This document shows, piece by piece, positions 25,279-33,485 of a stretch of DNA of 33,686 nt (position 1 is its first letter; the number at the start of each line of letters is the position of its first letter). The notes under the pieces were generated by a model. The model worked only from the letters and a program-made list of their open reading frames with translations, was not told the DNA's origin and ran no database searches. The translations under genes were made by a program, and so were the position numbers. This DNA is from Candidatus Sulfopaludibacter sp. Lineage in GTDB: Bacteria; Acidobacteriota; Terriglobia; Bryobacterales; Bryobacteraceae. The stretch covers positions 1-33,686 of the forward strand of contig JARLGM010000067.1 of NCBI GenBank assembly GCA_031292755.1, written 5' to 3'.

Positions 25279-26058
25279 TTGAGCAGAGTTTTCGCCATAG
25301 CTAACCAAAAAGGCGGAGTGGGAAAAACGACCACCGCCATCAACTTGGCCGCATCCCTGGCCGCCAATGATCTCAAGGTACTCGTCATCGACTCAGACCC
25401 CCAAGGAAATGCCACGACCGGCCTGGGCGTGGCCAAAGACCCAGAGCGCCCCAGCCTCTACCACGTCATTCTCGGCGATTCACCGGTGCGCGATGCCATA
25501 GTCAACACCGACTTCGATGGCCTCCAACTCATATCCGCAGACAAAAACCTGGTCGGAGCCAACCTCGAACTCGTCGGTACCGAAGATCGAGAATTCCGCC
25601 TCCGAGAACGCATTGCAGAGATCCGCGACGACTATCACTTCATCCTGATCGACTGTCCCCCGGCCCTCGACCTTCTAACCCTCAACGCCCTCCTGGCTGC
25701 CGATGCAGTCCTGGTGCCGATACAGTGCGAGTTCTTCGCCCTGGAAGGCATCTCCGAACTCATGGACACCATCGATCGCATTAAGGAATCCTTCCACCAC
25801 CCTCTAAAGATAGAGGGCATTCTCCTCACCATGTTCGACGATCGCACCAACCTGACCCGTCAGGTGGCAAACGATCTCCGCGAGTTCTTCAAGGACGAGG
25901 TGTTCCGCACCGTCATCCCCCGCAGCATCCGCCTCGCCGAGGCTCCCAGTTTCGGCAAACCAATCCTCGCGTACGACCCGCGCTCCCGCGGCGCCGAAAG
26001 TTACATCAAACTCGCCAAAGAAATACTCGACCATGAACAAAACGGAAAACCCGCGTAA
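25279..26058 (+). CDS. parA: Chromosome-partitioning ATPase ParA (Soj)
   Basis: ParA is the dimeric ATPase that moves ParB-parS complexes and so segregates origins. The 259-residue product starts with TTG at 25279 (MSRVFAIANQ) and has the deviant Walker A KGGVGKTT at 11-18, VLVIDSDPQGNATTGLG, the switch region ILIDCPPALDLLTLNAL, and VIPRSIRLAEAPSFGKPI. It lacks the long N-terminal extension of plasmid type Ia ParA, so it is of the chromosomal Soj type. parB overlaps its last 26 bases. The plus strand changes from G-rich to C-rich just before this gene. Confidence 0.96.
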   Translation: MSRVFAIANQKGGVGKTTTAINLAASLAANDLKVLVIDSDPQGNATTGLGVAKDPERPSLYHVILGDSPVRDAIVNTDFDGLQLISADKNLVGANLELVGTEDREFRLRERIAEIRDDYHFILIDCPPALDLLTLNALLAADAVLVPIQCEFFALEGISELMDTIDRIKESFHHPLKIEGILLTMFDDRTNLTRQVANDLREFFKDEVFRTVIPRSIRLAEAPSFGKPILAYDPRSRGAESYIKLAKEILDHEQNGKPA

Positions 26059-26920
26059 GGCCTTGGGAAAGGGACTAGGTGCCTTACTACCCACCCGGAC
26101 CCCGGTCGCCATCGCCCCCCCCCAGACCCACGAAGACATCGCCCAGACTATATCCGTGGATGCCATCGAGCCCAATCCACACCAGCCCCGCCGTGTCTTC
26201 CAGAACGAAAAGCTCTCCGAACTCGCCCAATCTATCCGAGCCAACGGGATCATCCAGCCGATTGTCGTCCGGCGGATCGGCGACAAGTTCCAACTGGTCG
26301 CCGGGGAGCGCCGCTGGCGCGCCTCCAAGCTCGCAGGCCTCACCCAAGTCCCCGTCGTCATCCAAGAAATCCCCGACGATCGCCTCCTGGAAATCACCCT
26401 CATCGAAAACATTCAGCGCGAGGACCTCAACCCCATTGAAACGGCCCAAGCCTTCTCTCAGATGGCGAGCGAGCTGGCGCTCAACGCCGAGCAGATCGGC
26501 CAGCGCACCGGGAAAGACCGCACCACCATCACCAATTTCATGCGGCTCCTCGGTTTGCCCGCGGACCTCCAACAGATGATCGCCGAGCGCCGCCTTTCCG
26601 CCGGACATGCCCGTTGCCTTCTCGCTCTTCCTGGACCCGACCTGCAACGGGAAGCGGCCGAAAAGTCCGTCGCTCAGGGCTGGTCCGTCCGCCAGTTGGA
26701 GCGCACCACGCAGCGCATGATGGAGAGCCGCAAACCCAAGCACGTCGATGAGGTCGAAACCGATCCCAATGTCAAAGCGGCCATTCAGGAAATGGAGCGC
26801 GTCCTCGGCACGAAGGTAAGAATCGTCGAGAAGGCCAAGCAGAAAGGCAAAATCGAAATCGAATATTACTCGTCGGAGGACCTTGACCGTATCTATTCGG
26901 CGATTGTCGGCGAGTCCTGA
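26033..26920 (+). CDS. parB: Chromosome-partitioning protein ParB (Spo0J)
   Basis: ParB binds parS and spreads as a CTP-dependent clamp. The 295-residue product has the N-terminal ParA-contact segment RKALGKGLGALLP, the CTPase domain with NPHQPRRVF, GERRWRASKLAG and ENIQREDLNPIE, a helix-turn-helix (LNAEQIGQRTGKDRTTITNF), and a C-terminal dimerisation domain (KIEIEYYSSEDLDRIYSAIV). A run of nine C bases lies in codons 28-31 (26115-26123). The gene overlaps parA by 26 bases. Its last 25 bases, including the stop, lie in the first copy of a 48-bp tandem duplication. Confidence 0.96.
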   Translation: MNKTENPRKALGKGLGALLPTRTPVAIAPPQTHEDIAQTISVDAIEPNPHQPRRVFQNEKLSELAQSIRANGIIQPIVVRRIGDKFQLVAGERRWRASKLAGLTQVPVVIQEIPDDRLLEITLIENIQREDLNPIETAQAFSQMASELALNAEQIGQRTGKDRTTITNFMRLLGLPADLQQMIAERRLSAGHARCLLALPGPDLQREAAEKSVAQGWSVRQLERTTQRMMESRKPKHVDEVETDPNVKAAIQEMERVLGTKVRIVEKAKQKGKIEIEYYSSEDLDRIYSAIVGES

Positions 26921-26991
26921 GCCTACTTGAACATCTTCAGGATTTCGGCGATTGTCGGCGAGTCCTGAGCCTACTTGAACATCTTCAGGAT
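26896..26991. repeat. Exact 48-bp tandem duplication at the parB/MerR gene junction
   Basis: Bases 26896-26943 and 26944-26991 are identical over all 48 positions. The unit holds the last codons and stop of parB and, on the other strand, the last codons and stop of the MerR gene. Copy 1 supplies the real end of parB and copy 2 the real end of the MerR gene. In a single-copy ancestor the two stops would be two bases apart. Confidence 0.97.
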
Positions 26992-27351
26992 TTCCGCCAG
27001 CTCTCTGCGGATTTCAGGTAACGGATCCTCGCTGAAAAGTTCCTGTTGTGCGTGCTTGGCGGCTTTCACCTTCGGGGCCTTCGCTTCGGCATGCAAACTC
27101 TGCCGCGCGCCTTCGATCGTGAACCGCTTCTCGTAAAGCAAGTGCTTGATGCGCAGCAAAAGCTCCACGTCCTTGCGCCGGTACAGCCGATGCCCCGTGC
27201 CGGATTTCTTGGGGGAGAGAACCGCAAATTCCCCTTCCCAATATCGCAACACGTACGGCTCGACTCCGAGCAATTCGCTCACTTCGCCGATCTTGAAATA
27301 CAGCTTATCCGGGATCTCCGGAGACCCGGGCTGTAACGCGACATCCGTCAT
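26971..27351 (-). CDS. MerR-family transcriptional regulator
   Basis: The 126-residue product has an N-terminal winged helix-turn-helix of the MerR class (YFKIGEVSELLGVEPYVLRY, WEGEF, HRLYRRKDVELLLRIKHLLY), followed by FTIEGARQSLH and a short, charged, helical tail ending ILKMFK. The tail has no cysteine cluster, so metal sensing of the classical kind is unlikely. The N-terminal SPKKSGTGHRLYRR segment is typical of a MerR subgroup common in acidobacteria and deltaproteobacteria. The gene follows the glycosidase-like gene by 20 bp on the same strand and may be the third gene of that operon. Its target is unknown. Confidence 0.9.
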   Translation of the reverse strand: MTDVALQPGSPEIPDKLYFKIGEVSELLGVEPYVLRYWEGEFAVLSPKKSGTGHRLYRRKDVELLLRIKHLLYEKRFTIEGARQSLHAEAKAPKVKAAKHAQQELFSEDPLPEIRRELAEILKMFK

Positions 27352-27371
27352 CCGCCATCCGACATCCTAAC

Positions 27372-29354
27372 TCACTGGATGGCCAATGTCACCACATGCT
27401 GGCCCCGCGGCAACAAAATTGTCGTCGGACCGGCAAAGTGAGGCGTCTCGGCCACGCCGTCAATCTCCATCCGTCGCGGCGCCGCGTCCAGAACGGCAAT
27501 CGCCCGCGCGGAACTTTCGTAGGAGAACTCAATCCTTCCCTCGCCGGCATGCGAAGCCTTCAAATCGCCGTTGAGCCACACCAGGTGCAACAACAAAGCA
27601 GCCCCGGCGGCTTCTACGCTGTGCGCTCCTGCCGGCAGCCATACAGTATCCGGATCTGCGGCCGGCCACGCCTCACCGTCGACCAAAGCCGGGCCCTTCC
27701 ATGGAATCCCCACGCCCGCCGCCGAGTCCACCACCGTCTTGGTCCCCATCCTCTCCATCCGCGTTACGGCCGCCGCCGCGGACGGGAGCAACGGAATGTC
27801 CGGCGGCAATAGCGAGTTTTCGAAATACAAAGCCACCCGCGAGAAGTTCGCCGCCGCGCTATGCACCAACTGGAATAATTCCACGCCGGTCTGCTGCTTG
27901 GTAGGGTAAACATTTTGATAGCGATCGACGATATTCAGATCGATGGCCAGTTTCTCGCGATGCGTCGTCAATTTCCGGTACCGCTCCGCAATCGTCTGGT
28001 ATCGTTGCGGCCCAAGATGCCAGACGGTCGCCGGATCTTCCACTAGAAACGTGAATGAGTGTTTGTCCAAAAGGGGTAGAACCCGCGAAGCGTCGGCGCC
28101 TATCGCCTCCCGCATTCCCGTGTCGAACCGATCGTCTACATGCGTCAAAACCAGATCCAGGTGCGGCTTGTTTTTCCGCGCACCTTCCAACTTCGCCAGC
28201 CACTCCTCCTGCATCCGTCGCGTCAGGTCGCTGCGGAAATCGAGGAACAACTTCTTCGATGCCCCATCCTTGCGCTTCCCGAACAATTCGATCGGATCGA
28301 ACCCCCCGTGCGCCCGGAACTCCCCTCGGACGTCATCGTTCATCGGAGTGAACCGAGCCGGGTTCGCCATCCCTTCCAGCGATTCGAAGTACAACTCCGC
28401 CAGATTCACGCCATCCCAGTCGAAGCGGGCAATCAACTGATCCACTCCAGCCGACACCGCACGGAAGCAGTCGCGATTCCTGAGATTCATCAACTTCCGC
28501 CAGTCCAACTGTGCGTCCTGCAGCACCGCGGTCTTCTCCCGCCATTCGGGGTGCTGCTCCCAGAATTGATCGCTCACATGCGGCAGTTCCAACCAGGCAT
28601 ACACCAGGATGCCTTCCCGATGGCACGCTTCAATCAGTTGCACCAGGTACCGGTCCTGCTTCGGATCGCTTTCAAAGAAGTGCCACGCAGCCACATGCAG
28701 GGCGGAAATACCGGCCTTTCGCCACCGGGAGGCGAAATAATCCAGGTCTACCCGCGACCGGTAGGCCGAGTCGAAGAAGGCCCACAGCCGCGATGTGCGA
28801 AACGGCGGCTCAAGACCCAAATCGCTCAATGCCGAGAGTAAATACGGAAAGCGTTCGCATCCACGCTCACCCGGAGGCGCCGCCACCCACAGGACCGCCC
28901 CTGCCTTCATCCGCATTCCCGCCATCAGCGGTCCGCCGTTCCAGCGCTCTTTGGCGAACACTTGAGCCCCCGCTGGCAGCCCATAAACCGGCAGTTCCAG
29001 ACCTTTTTCCCAAACGATGGAAAGTTCCGGACGGTGTATATCCGACAGACTGGTTACCTTCATCTGTTCCCTGGTGGGCCGGAATCCGAACATTTCGGCC
29101 AGCGCCGATTCACCTTCCAGAATCAACAGATCACCCTGCTCCACCCGCCCCTTCCACTCGGCCGACGCCGCAGCGCCTGTTCGTGCCACAAAGACGCGTG
29201 ACACCCCAGCCGGTTGCCGTTGCAGGCCAATCGACGAGAGGATTGCCGGCCATGCGCCTGCATCTTCCGAAAGCACATTGAAATAAGGTAGTCCGGCCGC
29301 CGGCAGCATCGTCGCCACTGCCGCAAGCAGAGCCACGCTAGTAACTGAACGCAT
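27372..29354 (-). CDS. Secreted TIM-barrel protein, glycoside-hydrolase-like
   Basis: The 660-residue product has a signal peptide (residues 1-20). Residues about 25-185 form a domain resembling the amidotransferase-like fold that flanks some glycosidases. Residues about 190-460 look like a TIM barrel: LWAFFDSAYRSRVDLDYFAS, ISALHVAAWHFF, GILVYAWLELPHVSDQFW, and FDWDGVNLAELYFES, with Glu320 and Glu324 as candidate catalytic acids. The last 180 residues are beta-rich and end with LLPRGQHVVTLAI. This most resembles the hypothetical GHL-type hydrolases, distantly PgaB-like; no substrate can be named. It overlaps the upstream TPR/barrel gene by 17 bases, so the two are co-translated. I infer joint work on an exported polysaccharide. 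Confidence 0.75.
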   Translation of the reverse strand: MRSVTSVALLAAVATMLPAAGLPYFNVLSEDAGAWPAILSSIGLQRQPAGVSRVFVARTGAAASAEWKGRVEQGDLLILEGESALAEMFGFRPTREQMKVTSLSDIHRPELSIVWEKGLELPVYGLPAGAQVFAKERWNGGPLMAGMRMKAGAVLWVAAPPGERGCERFPYLLSALSDLGLEPPFRTSRLWAFFDSAYRSRVDLDYFASRWRKAGISALHVAAWHFFESDPKQDRYLVQLIEACHREGILVYAWLELPHVSDQFWEQHPEWREKTAVLQDAQLDWRKLMNLRNRDCFRAVSAGVDQLIARFDWDGVNLAELYFESLEGMANPARFTPMNDDVRGEFRAHGGFDPIELFGKRKDGASKKLFLDFRSDLTRRMQEEWLAKLEGARKNKPHLDLVLTHVDDRFDTGMREAIGADASRVLPLLDKHSFTFLVEDPATVWHLGPQRYQTIAERYRKLTTHREKLAIDLNIVDRYQNVYPTKQQTGVELFQLVHSAAANFSRVALYFENSLLPPDIPLLPSAAAAVTRMERMGTKTVVDSAAGVGIPWKGPALVDGEAWPAADPDTVWLPAGAHSVEAAGAALLLHLVWLNGDLKASHAGEGRIEFSYESSARAIAVLDAAPRRMEIDGVAETPHFAGPTTILLPRGQHVVTLAIQ

Positions 29355-31308
29355 ACCAGACCCCCGCGCGTAAATCGTTGAAATTGGTCCCCCACGGATT
29401 CCCCGAAGTAATCAGGTATCGCCCCCGCAGCATATTCACCGTCAGGAACATGGACGCCGGCATAAATGCCCCGTGAACCCGGATACCAGGGCCTGTTTCT
29501 ATGAAATTGGCCCAATATTGCGAGCGGACATCCAGCGTCAGGTTCCCATTCCAATAGAGTTGTCCCCGAAAGCTCTTCGGTCCGAGGGTGAATCCAGCTC
29601 GTGCCTGGTTATACACCATAAAATCGTCGCCGAAGCGGCTGAAGAAAACGCCGTCTATCGTAGCGTCGGCGAACCAGCCGCCCTGCTCCGCCGCCGCGGA
29701 ATGGCCCACGCCCCGCGCCGCGGCTACACCGCCACGATAGTCCGGCAGCACATGCCCGGTCAGATAATTGGCCCCCCAGCCTGCCTCTCCCCACAAGGTG
29801 ATGCCGCGCCAGGGTCTGGTCCGCAAGCCCGCAGCGGCAATAAACGAGCTTTCCGAGAGGTACGGCGCCATCTGGTAGCCGGTAGTCTGACGCGTATCGC
29901 CCACGAACCGCACACTCGCGTAAGGAATCACGCGCGAACTCGTTTGCATTTCGGTCTTAATTTGGCTGTAGCCGAACACGTCCCGCCAGCGGCTCGAGTA
30001 CATCGGATAAAACCATGCAGTCGTGCGAAACCGCTGCAATTCCGCACGTAAATTCCGCCACGCCCGCTGGCCCTCGGATGCGATCAGGGTGTCCGGACTC
30101 TTTCGCGCCAGGTCAAACCATCGGGCGGCCATCTGATCCTGGTGCAGAATGTTGTAGGTCCAGCCCAGTTTCAGCATCACCTGGAAGTCCGCCGGGTCGG
30201 CTTCATGAGCCAGTTGCAGATACTTCAGCGCATCCTTCATGTATCCCGCTTTGATACTGCGCTCCGCCATCAGTTTGGCGTCGATAGACACCGGCTGATC
30301 GGCCGCCCGCCGCAACCTCACCTGCGGCATGCGCAGCACCGCCCGCACGCGATTCGCCAGGTCTTCATCGTTCCCGGCCAGCACGCGTTCGAACAGCCGC
30401 ATCGCCTCGGCCTGATCCCCGCGCGCGTAGAGCAGGAATCCCAGTTGTGTCGCCGATAGCAGATCGGCCGGATCGATCTGCGTAATGGCGCGAAACTCCG
30501 CCTCCGCATCGCTCTTCCGGTCCATGCGCAGCAACAGGTATGCCAGCTCCCGCCGCAGTTCCACATTGCTGGGATCCAGGTCCAGCGCGGCGCGAAACTC
30601 AACCACATAGGGATACCGGTCGGGCAGCAGTTCCCGCGCCCTTTCGGCCGCTCGCGGTTCCCCGCTCCGCGAAGCCGCCAGCAGAGCCGCAACCGCGTTC
30701 TTGTCCTGCTTCATGGCCCTCCAGACACGGCCCAAATCCACTAGAACGTTCCGCCGGTCCGGCAGCGTACGCCAGGCTTTCTGATACTGCTCGGCCGCCA
30801 GTTCCAGCTCGTCCCTCTGTTCGGCCAGGGTGGCTAATTCGTAGTGCGAGCTGAACGTGTTGCTGCCCAGCTCAATGGCCTTGCGCCAGCGGTCGATTCC
30901 CGCCGCCAGTGGTTTGTCGATATTCTGGAAAGCTTGCTCCGCCGTGGCGTTGCCCGTCTTCCGGATCCGGTCGAAGATCCGTCGCGCCTGAGCCTGTTCC
31001 TTCGCCTCATAACAAAGGAAGGCGTATTCCATGGCCACCTGAACGTCGTTCGGTTCCAGCTCCATGGCTATGCGGAACTGCTCCCGCGCCGGTTCGTTCT
31101 CTCCAATCTTGAGATAGGTGTAGCCTAAGTCTTTGCGGACGGACGCGCGCTGTGGAGCGGCCTCGATCCCTTTTTGAAACGCCGGAATCGCAGCATCGTA
31201 ATCCTTCGCACGCAACGCTTCATAAGCCCGGAAGAGCATGGTGTAGGCCAAGTCCGTCGACTGGGCAAACGCCAGCCCGCCGGCCAGGAAAAGTACGGCA
31301 AGACGCAT
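29338..31308 (-). CDS. TPR protein with C-terminal outer-membrane beta-barrel (PgaA/NfrA-like layout)
   Basis: The 656-residue product has a signal peptide (MRLAVLFLAGGLAFAQ), then about ten TPR units (residues about 25-400, e.g. YEALRAKDYDAAIPAFQKGI), and a last part of about 220 residues with alternating aromatic strands (SSRWRDVFGYSQIKTEMQT, PYASVRFVGDTRQ, ITLWGEAGWGANY, FRGQLYWNGNLTLDVRSQYW). It ends WYAFSY, with the terminal aromatic residue typical of outer-membrane proteins. TPR plus barrel is the layout of polysaccharide exporters PgaA, BcsC and PelB and of NfrA. No polysaccharide synthase lies in the window. A TAAGG sits six bases before the ATG. It is divergent from malQ across 50 bp and overlaps the glycosidase-like gene. 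Confidence 0.8.
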   Translation of the reverse strand: MRLAVLFLAGGLAFAQSTDLAYTMLFRAYEALRAKDYDAAIPAFQKGIEAAPQRASVRKDLGYTYLKIGENEPAREQFRIAMELEPNDVQVAMEYAFLCYEAKEQAQARRIFDRIRKTGNATAEQAFQNIDKPLAAGIDRWRKAIELGSNTFSSHYELATLAEQRDELELAAEQYQKAWRTLPDRRNVLVDLGRVWRAMKQDKNAVAALLAASRSGEPRAAERARELLPDRYPYVVEFRAALDLDPSNVELRRELAYLLLRMDRKSDAEAEFRAITQIDPADLLSATQLGFLLYARGDQAEAMRLFERVLAGNDEDLANRVRAVLRMPQVRLRRAADQPVSIDAKLMAERSIKAGYMKDALKYLQLAHEADPADFQVMLKLGWTYNILHQDQMAARWFDLARKSPDTLIASEGQRAWRNLRAELQRFRTTAWFYPMYSSRWRDVFGYSQIKTEMQTSSRVIPYASVRFVGDTRQTTGYQMAPYLSESSFIAAAGLRTRPWRGITLWGEAGWGANYLTGHVLPDYRGGVAAARGVGHSAAAEQGGWFADATIDGVFFSRFGDDFMVYNQARAGFTLGPKSFRGQLYWNGNLTLDVRSQYWANFIETGPGIRVHGAFMPASMFLTVNMLRGRYLITSGNPWGTNFNDLRAGVWYAFSY

Positions 31309-31358
31309 ATAACCTTAGGGATATAGTGCGGGCAGCAACCGGATTCTCGCAGAATTAA

Positions 31359-32834
31359 ATGGTGGCCCCCAAACGCACCTCCGGAATCCTCTTACATCCA
31401 ACTTCCCTGCCCGGTCCGAACGGCATCGGCGAACTCGGCCCGGCTGCCTTCCGCTTTGCCGATTGGCTGTACGACGCCGGGCAAACTCTCTGGCAGGTGC
31501 TGCCCCTGGGCCCCACCGGATATGGCGAGTCTCCCTACCAGCTTTTCTCCGCCTTTGCCGGCAATCCCCTGCTGATCAGCCTCGATCCGCCGGACCCGCG
31601 CGAATTCCCCGCGGACCGGGTCGATTTCGAGCGCGCGATTCCCTGCAAGCAGTCGCTCCTCCGCCACGCTTTCGAGCGGTTCATTCCTACCCCCGAATTC
31701 CACGCCTTTACCACTCAGGAAGCCGCCTGGCTCGAACCGTACGCCCAATTCATGGCCCTCAAGGACCTGCACGGCGGCGTTGCCTGGACCGAATGGGATC
31801 CCAAAGCCCGCGCCGGCCCGCGCCAGGTCCAGTATCACCGGTTCCTTCAGTTTGAGTTCTTCCGCCAGTGGAACGCCCTGCGCCGTTATTGCGCCGCCCG
31901 GGGCATCCGCATCATGGGCGATATTCCCATCTACGTCGCCCACGATAGCGCCGACGTCTGGGCCAACCGCGAGCTGTTCCAACTCGACTCCGCCGGCCAC
32001 CCCACCGCTGTCGCCGGCGTTCCCCCCGACTATTTCAGCGCCACCGGCCAGCTCTGGGGCAATCCCGTCTACCGCTGGGATCGCATCGCCACCGGCGCCT
32101 ACCGCTGGTGGATCGATCGCCTGCGCGCCGCCCTCCGCATGTTCGATCTCGTCCGCATGGACCATTTCCGCGGCTTCGAGGCGTATTGGGAAGTCCCCGC
32201 CTCCGAATCCACCGCGGTCAACGGCCGCTGGGTCAAAGGTCCCGGATCCGCTCTCTTCCGCGCCCTGGAATCCGCCCTCGGCACGCTCCCCATCGTGGCC
32301 GAAAATCTCGGCGTCATCACCCCGGAAGTCGAAGCCATCCGGCAGGAGTTCCGCCTCCCCGGCATGGCCGTCCTGCAATTCGCCTTCGGCAAGGATCCCC
32401 AAGCACCCACCTTCCAGCCCCACAACTACCCCCGCGACGTCGTGGCCTACACCGGCACTCACGACAACGACACTGTCCTCGGATGGTGGCATAGCCATGG
32501 CGGTGACAGTATACGGACCGAGGAGGACGTTCGCGACGAGAAAGCGCACGCCCGCGCCTACCTGAATGCCGATGGCCCCGAAATGAATTGGACCTTCATC
32601 CGTGCCCTCATGGCTTCCGTCGCCGATACCGTCATCTTCCCCGCGCAAGACGTGCTCGGTCTCGGCGCTGAAGCTCGCATGAACACCCCCGCCATCCCGA
32701 ACGGCAACTGGCGCTGGCGCTTACCTGAAGGATCGCTGACGCCCGCCATGGCTGCGCGCCTCCGCGAAATGGCCCAGCTTTACGGCCGCGGCTTGACATC
32801 CCTTGCCGGACCGGTGCACACTTCTATAGGCTGA
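31359..32834 (+). CDS. malQ: 4-alpha-glucanotransferase (amylomaltase, GH77)
   Basis: MalQ transfers maltodextrin segments between alpha-1,4-glucans in maltose and glycogen metabolism in the cytoplasm. The 491-residue product is a standard-length GH77 enzyme. It starts [20 protein letters not shown] and has the family motifs [31 protein letters not shown], the nucleophile Asp268 in [13 protein letters not shown], the acid/base Glu315 in [11 protein letters not shown], and Asp369 in [14 protein letters not shown]. No ribosome-binding site is visible. The plus strand is strongly C-rich. A PadR regulator gene begins two bases after its stop, suggesting a shared transcript. Confidence 0.96.
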   Translation: MVAPKRTSGILLHPTSLPGPNGIGELGPAAFRFADWLYDAGQTLWQVLPLGPTGYGESPYQLFSAFAGNPLLISLDPPDPREFPADRVDFERAIPCKQSLLRHAFERFIPTPEFHAFTTQEAAWLEPYAQFMALKDLHGGVAWTEWDPKARAGPRQVQYHRFLQFEFFRQWNALRRYCAARGIRIMGDIPIYVAHDSADVWANRELFQLDSAGHPTAVAGVPPDYFSATGQLWGNPVYRWDRIATGAYRWWIDRLRAALRMFDLVRMDHFRGFEAYWEVPASESTAVNGRWVKGPGSALFRALESALGTLPIVAENLGVITPEVEAIRQEFRLPGMAVLQFAFGKDPQAPTFQPHNYPRDVVAYTGTHDNDTVLGWWHSHGGDSIRTEEDVRDEKAHARAYLNADGPEMNWTFIRALMASVADTVIFPAQDVLGLGAEARMNTPAIPNGNWRWRLPEGSLTPAMAARLREMAQLYGRGLTSLAGPVHTSIG

Positions 32835-32836
32835 CT

Positions 32837-33181
32837 ATGGGAAAAGAGGAAGTATCGTTCCGTCCGGAAATACCGCCTGGCACTCTGTATATGCTGATTC
32901 TGACTACCCTCTCGCGGCTCGGGCCGATGCACGGGTACGGTATCGCGCAGCACATCCAGCAGTTGTCGGAGATCCTGCAAGTGGAAGAGGGTTCGCTATA
33001 TCCGGCGTTACAGCGTATGCTCATTAAAGGATGGGTCACGGCCGAGTGGGGCCAATCGGACAACAACCGCCGTGCCCGCTACTACAAACTGACCGCCGCC
33101 GGCCGAAAGCAGCTCAGCACGGAAATCAGCGAGTTCGAACGCGTGATGCAAGCCATCACGAGGGTGATCCAGCCGGCATGA
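32837..33181 (+). CDS. PadR-family transcriptional regulator
   Basis: The 114-residue product matches short PadR regulators: [33 protein letters not shown], and the wing and dimer helix [45 protein letters not shown]. The conserved EGSLYPAL and RRARYYKLT motifs are intact. PadR proteins bind DNA as dimers and often repress an adjacent gene. In acidobacteria they commonly accompany MacB-like permeases, but here it follows malQ by two bases. A possible promoter inside the malQ end is TTGCCG (32803-32808) with TATAGG (32825-32830) at 16-bp spacing, which is weak. Confidence 0.93.
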   Translation: MGKEEVSFRPEIPPGTLYMLILTTLSRLGPMHGYGIAQHIQQLSEILQVEEGSLYPALQRMLIKGWVTAEWGQSDNNRRARYYKLTAAGRKQLSTEISEFERVMQAITRVIQPA

Positions 33182-33200
33182 TGGATCGGTAAAGGAGCAT

Positions 33201-33377
33201 ATGGCACGCAAAAAAGAGACTGAGAACGAAGGCGGTACGGCAGACAAGGTCGCCAAGGCGAGTGCGCCCCCGACTCCACCGGCAAAGCCGAAGCGCGCGA
33301 AGCTCCCGCCCAAAAACAAGCACCGCCTGCCCCGCAAACTGAAAAAGGCGCAGAAAAAGGCCGCGGCCACCCTCTGA
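33201..33377 (+). CDS. 58-residue highly basic Lys/Ala/Pro-rich protein
   Basis: A short ORF begins with ATG at 33201 after AAAGGAG, a good ribosome-binding site about 3-4 nt upstream, and ends with TGA at 33375-33377. The product starts MARKKETENEGGTADKVAKA, has a Pro-rich middle (PPTPPAKPKRAKLPPKNKH) and ends RKLKKAQKKAAATL. It is strongly basic, of low complexity and has no cysteine, like the lysine-rich tails of histone H1-like bacterial DNA-binding proteins. It is probably disordered and may bind nucleic acid, but no family is recognised. It follows PadR by 19 bp and may be co-transcribed. Confidence 0.65.
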   Translation: MARKKETENEGGTADKVAKASAPPTPPAKPKRAKLPPKNKHRLPRKLKKAQKKAAATL

Positions 33378-33406
33378 CCTGTTCCTGAGACTTCCTACCC
33401 ACCCCC

Positions 33407-33435
33407 TTGACGTGGTGCCTGCGCGGAATTATCAT
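33407..33435 (+). promoter_or_regulatory. Sigma70-type promoter for the glutamate dehydrogenase gene
   Basis: TTGACG (33407-33412), a 17-bp spacer and TATCAT (33430-33435) match the consensus at five of six positions in each element with ideal spacing. It is 51 bp upstream of the ATG at 33486, in the 108-bp gap after the 58-residue protein gene. Confidence 0.65.
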
Positions 33436-33485
33436 TCAGGCTATACAGACTACCTGAAGGTCTGATACTCCGAAAAGGGGCAGCC

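Noticed and set aside
31392..32648. A 418-codon open frame antisense to malQ
   Set aside because: malQ has all catalytic motifs; the antisense product is a Gly/Ala-rich composition artefact.
32793..32798. Perfect TTGACA in the malQ end as -35 for the PadR gene
   Set aside because: The nearest -10-like TATAGG is 26 bp away, too far; a weaker TTGCCG at 16-bp spacing fits better.
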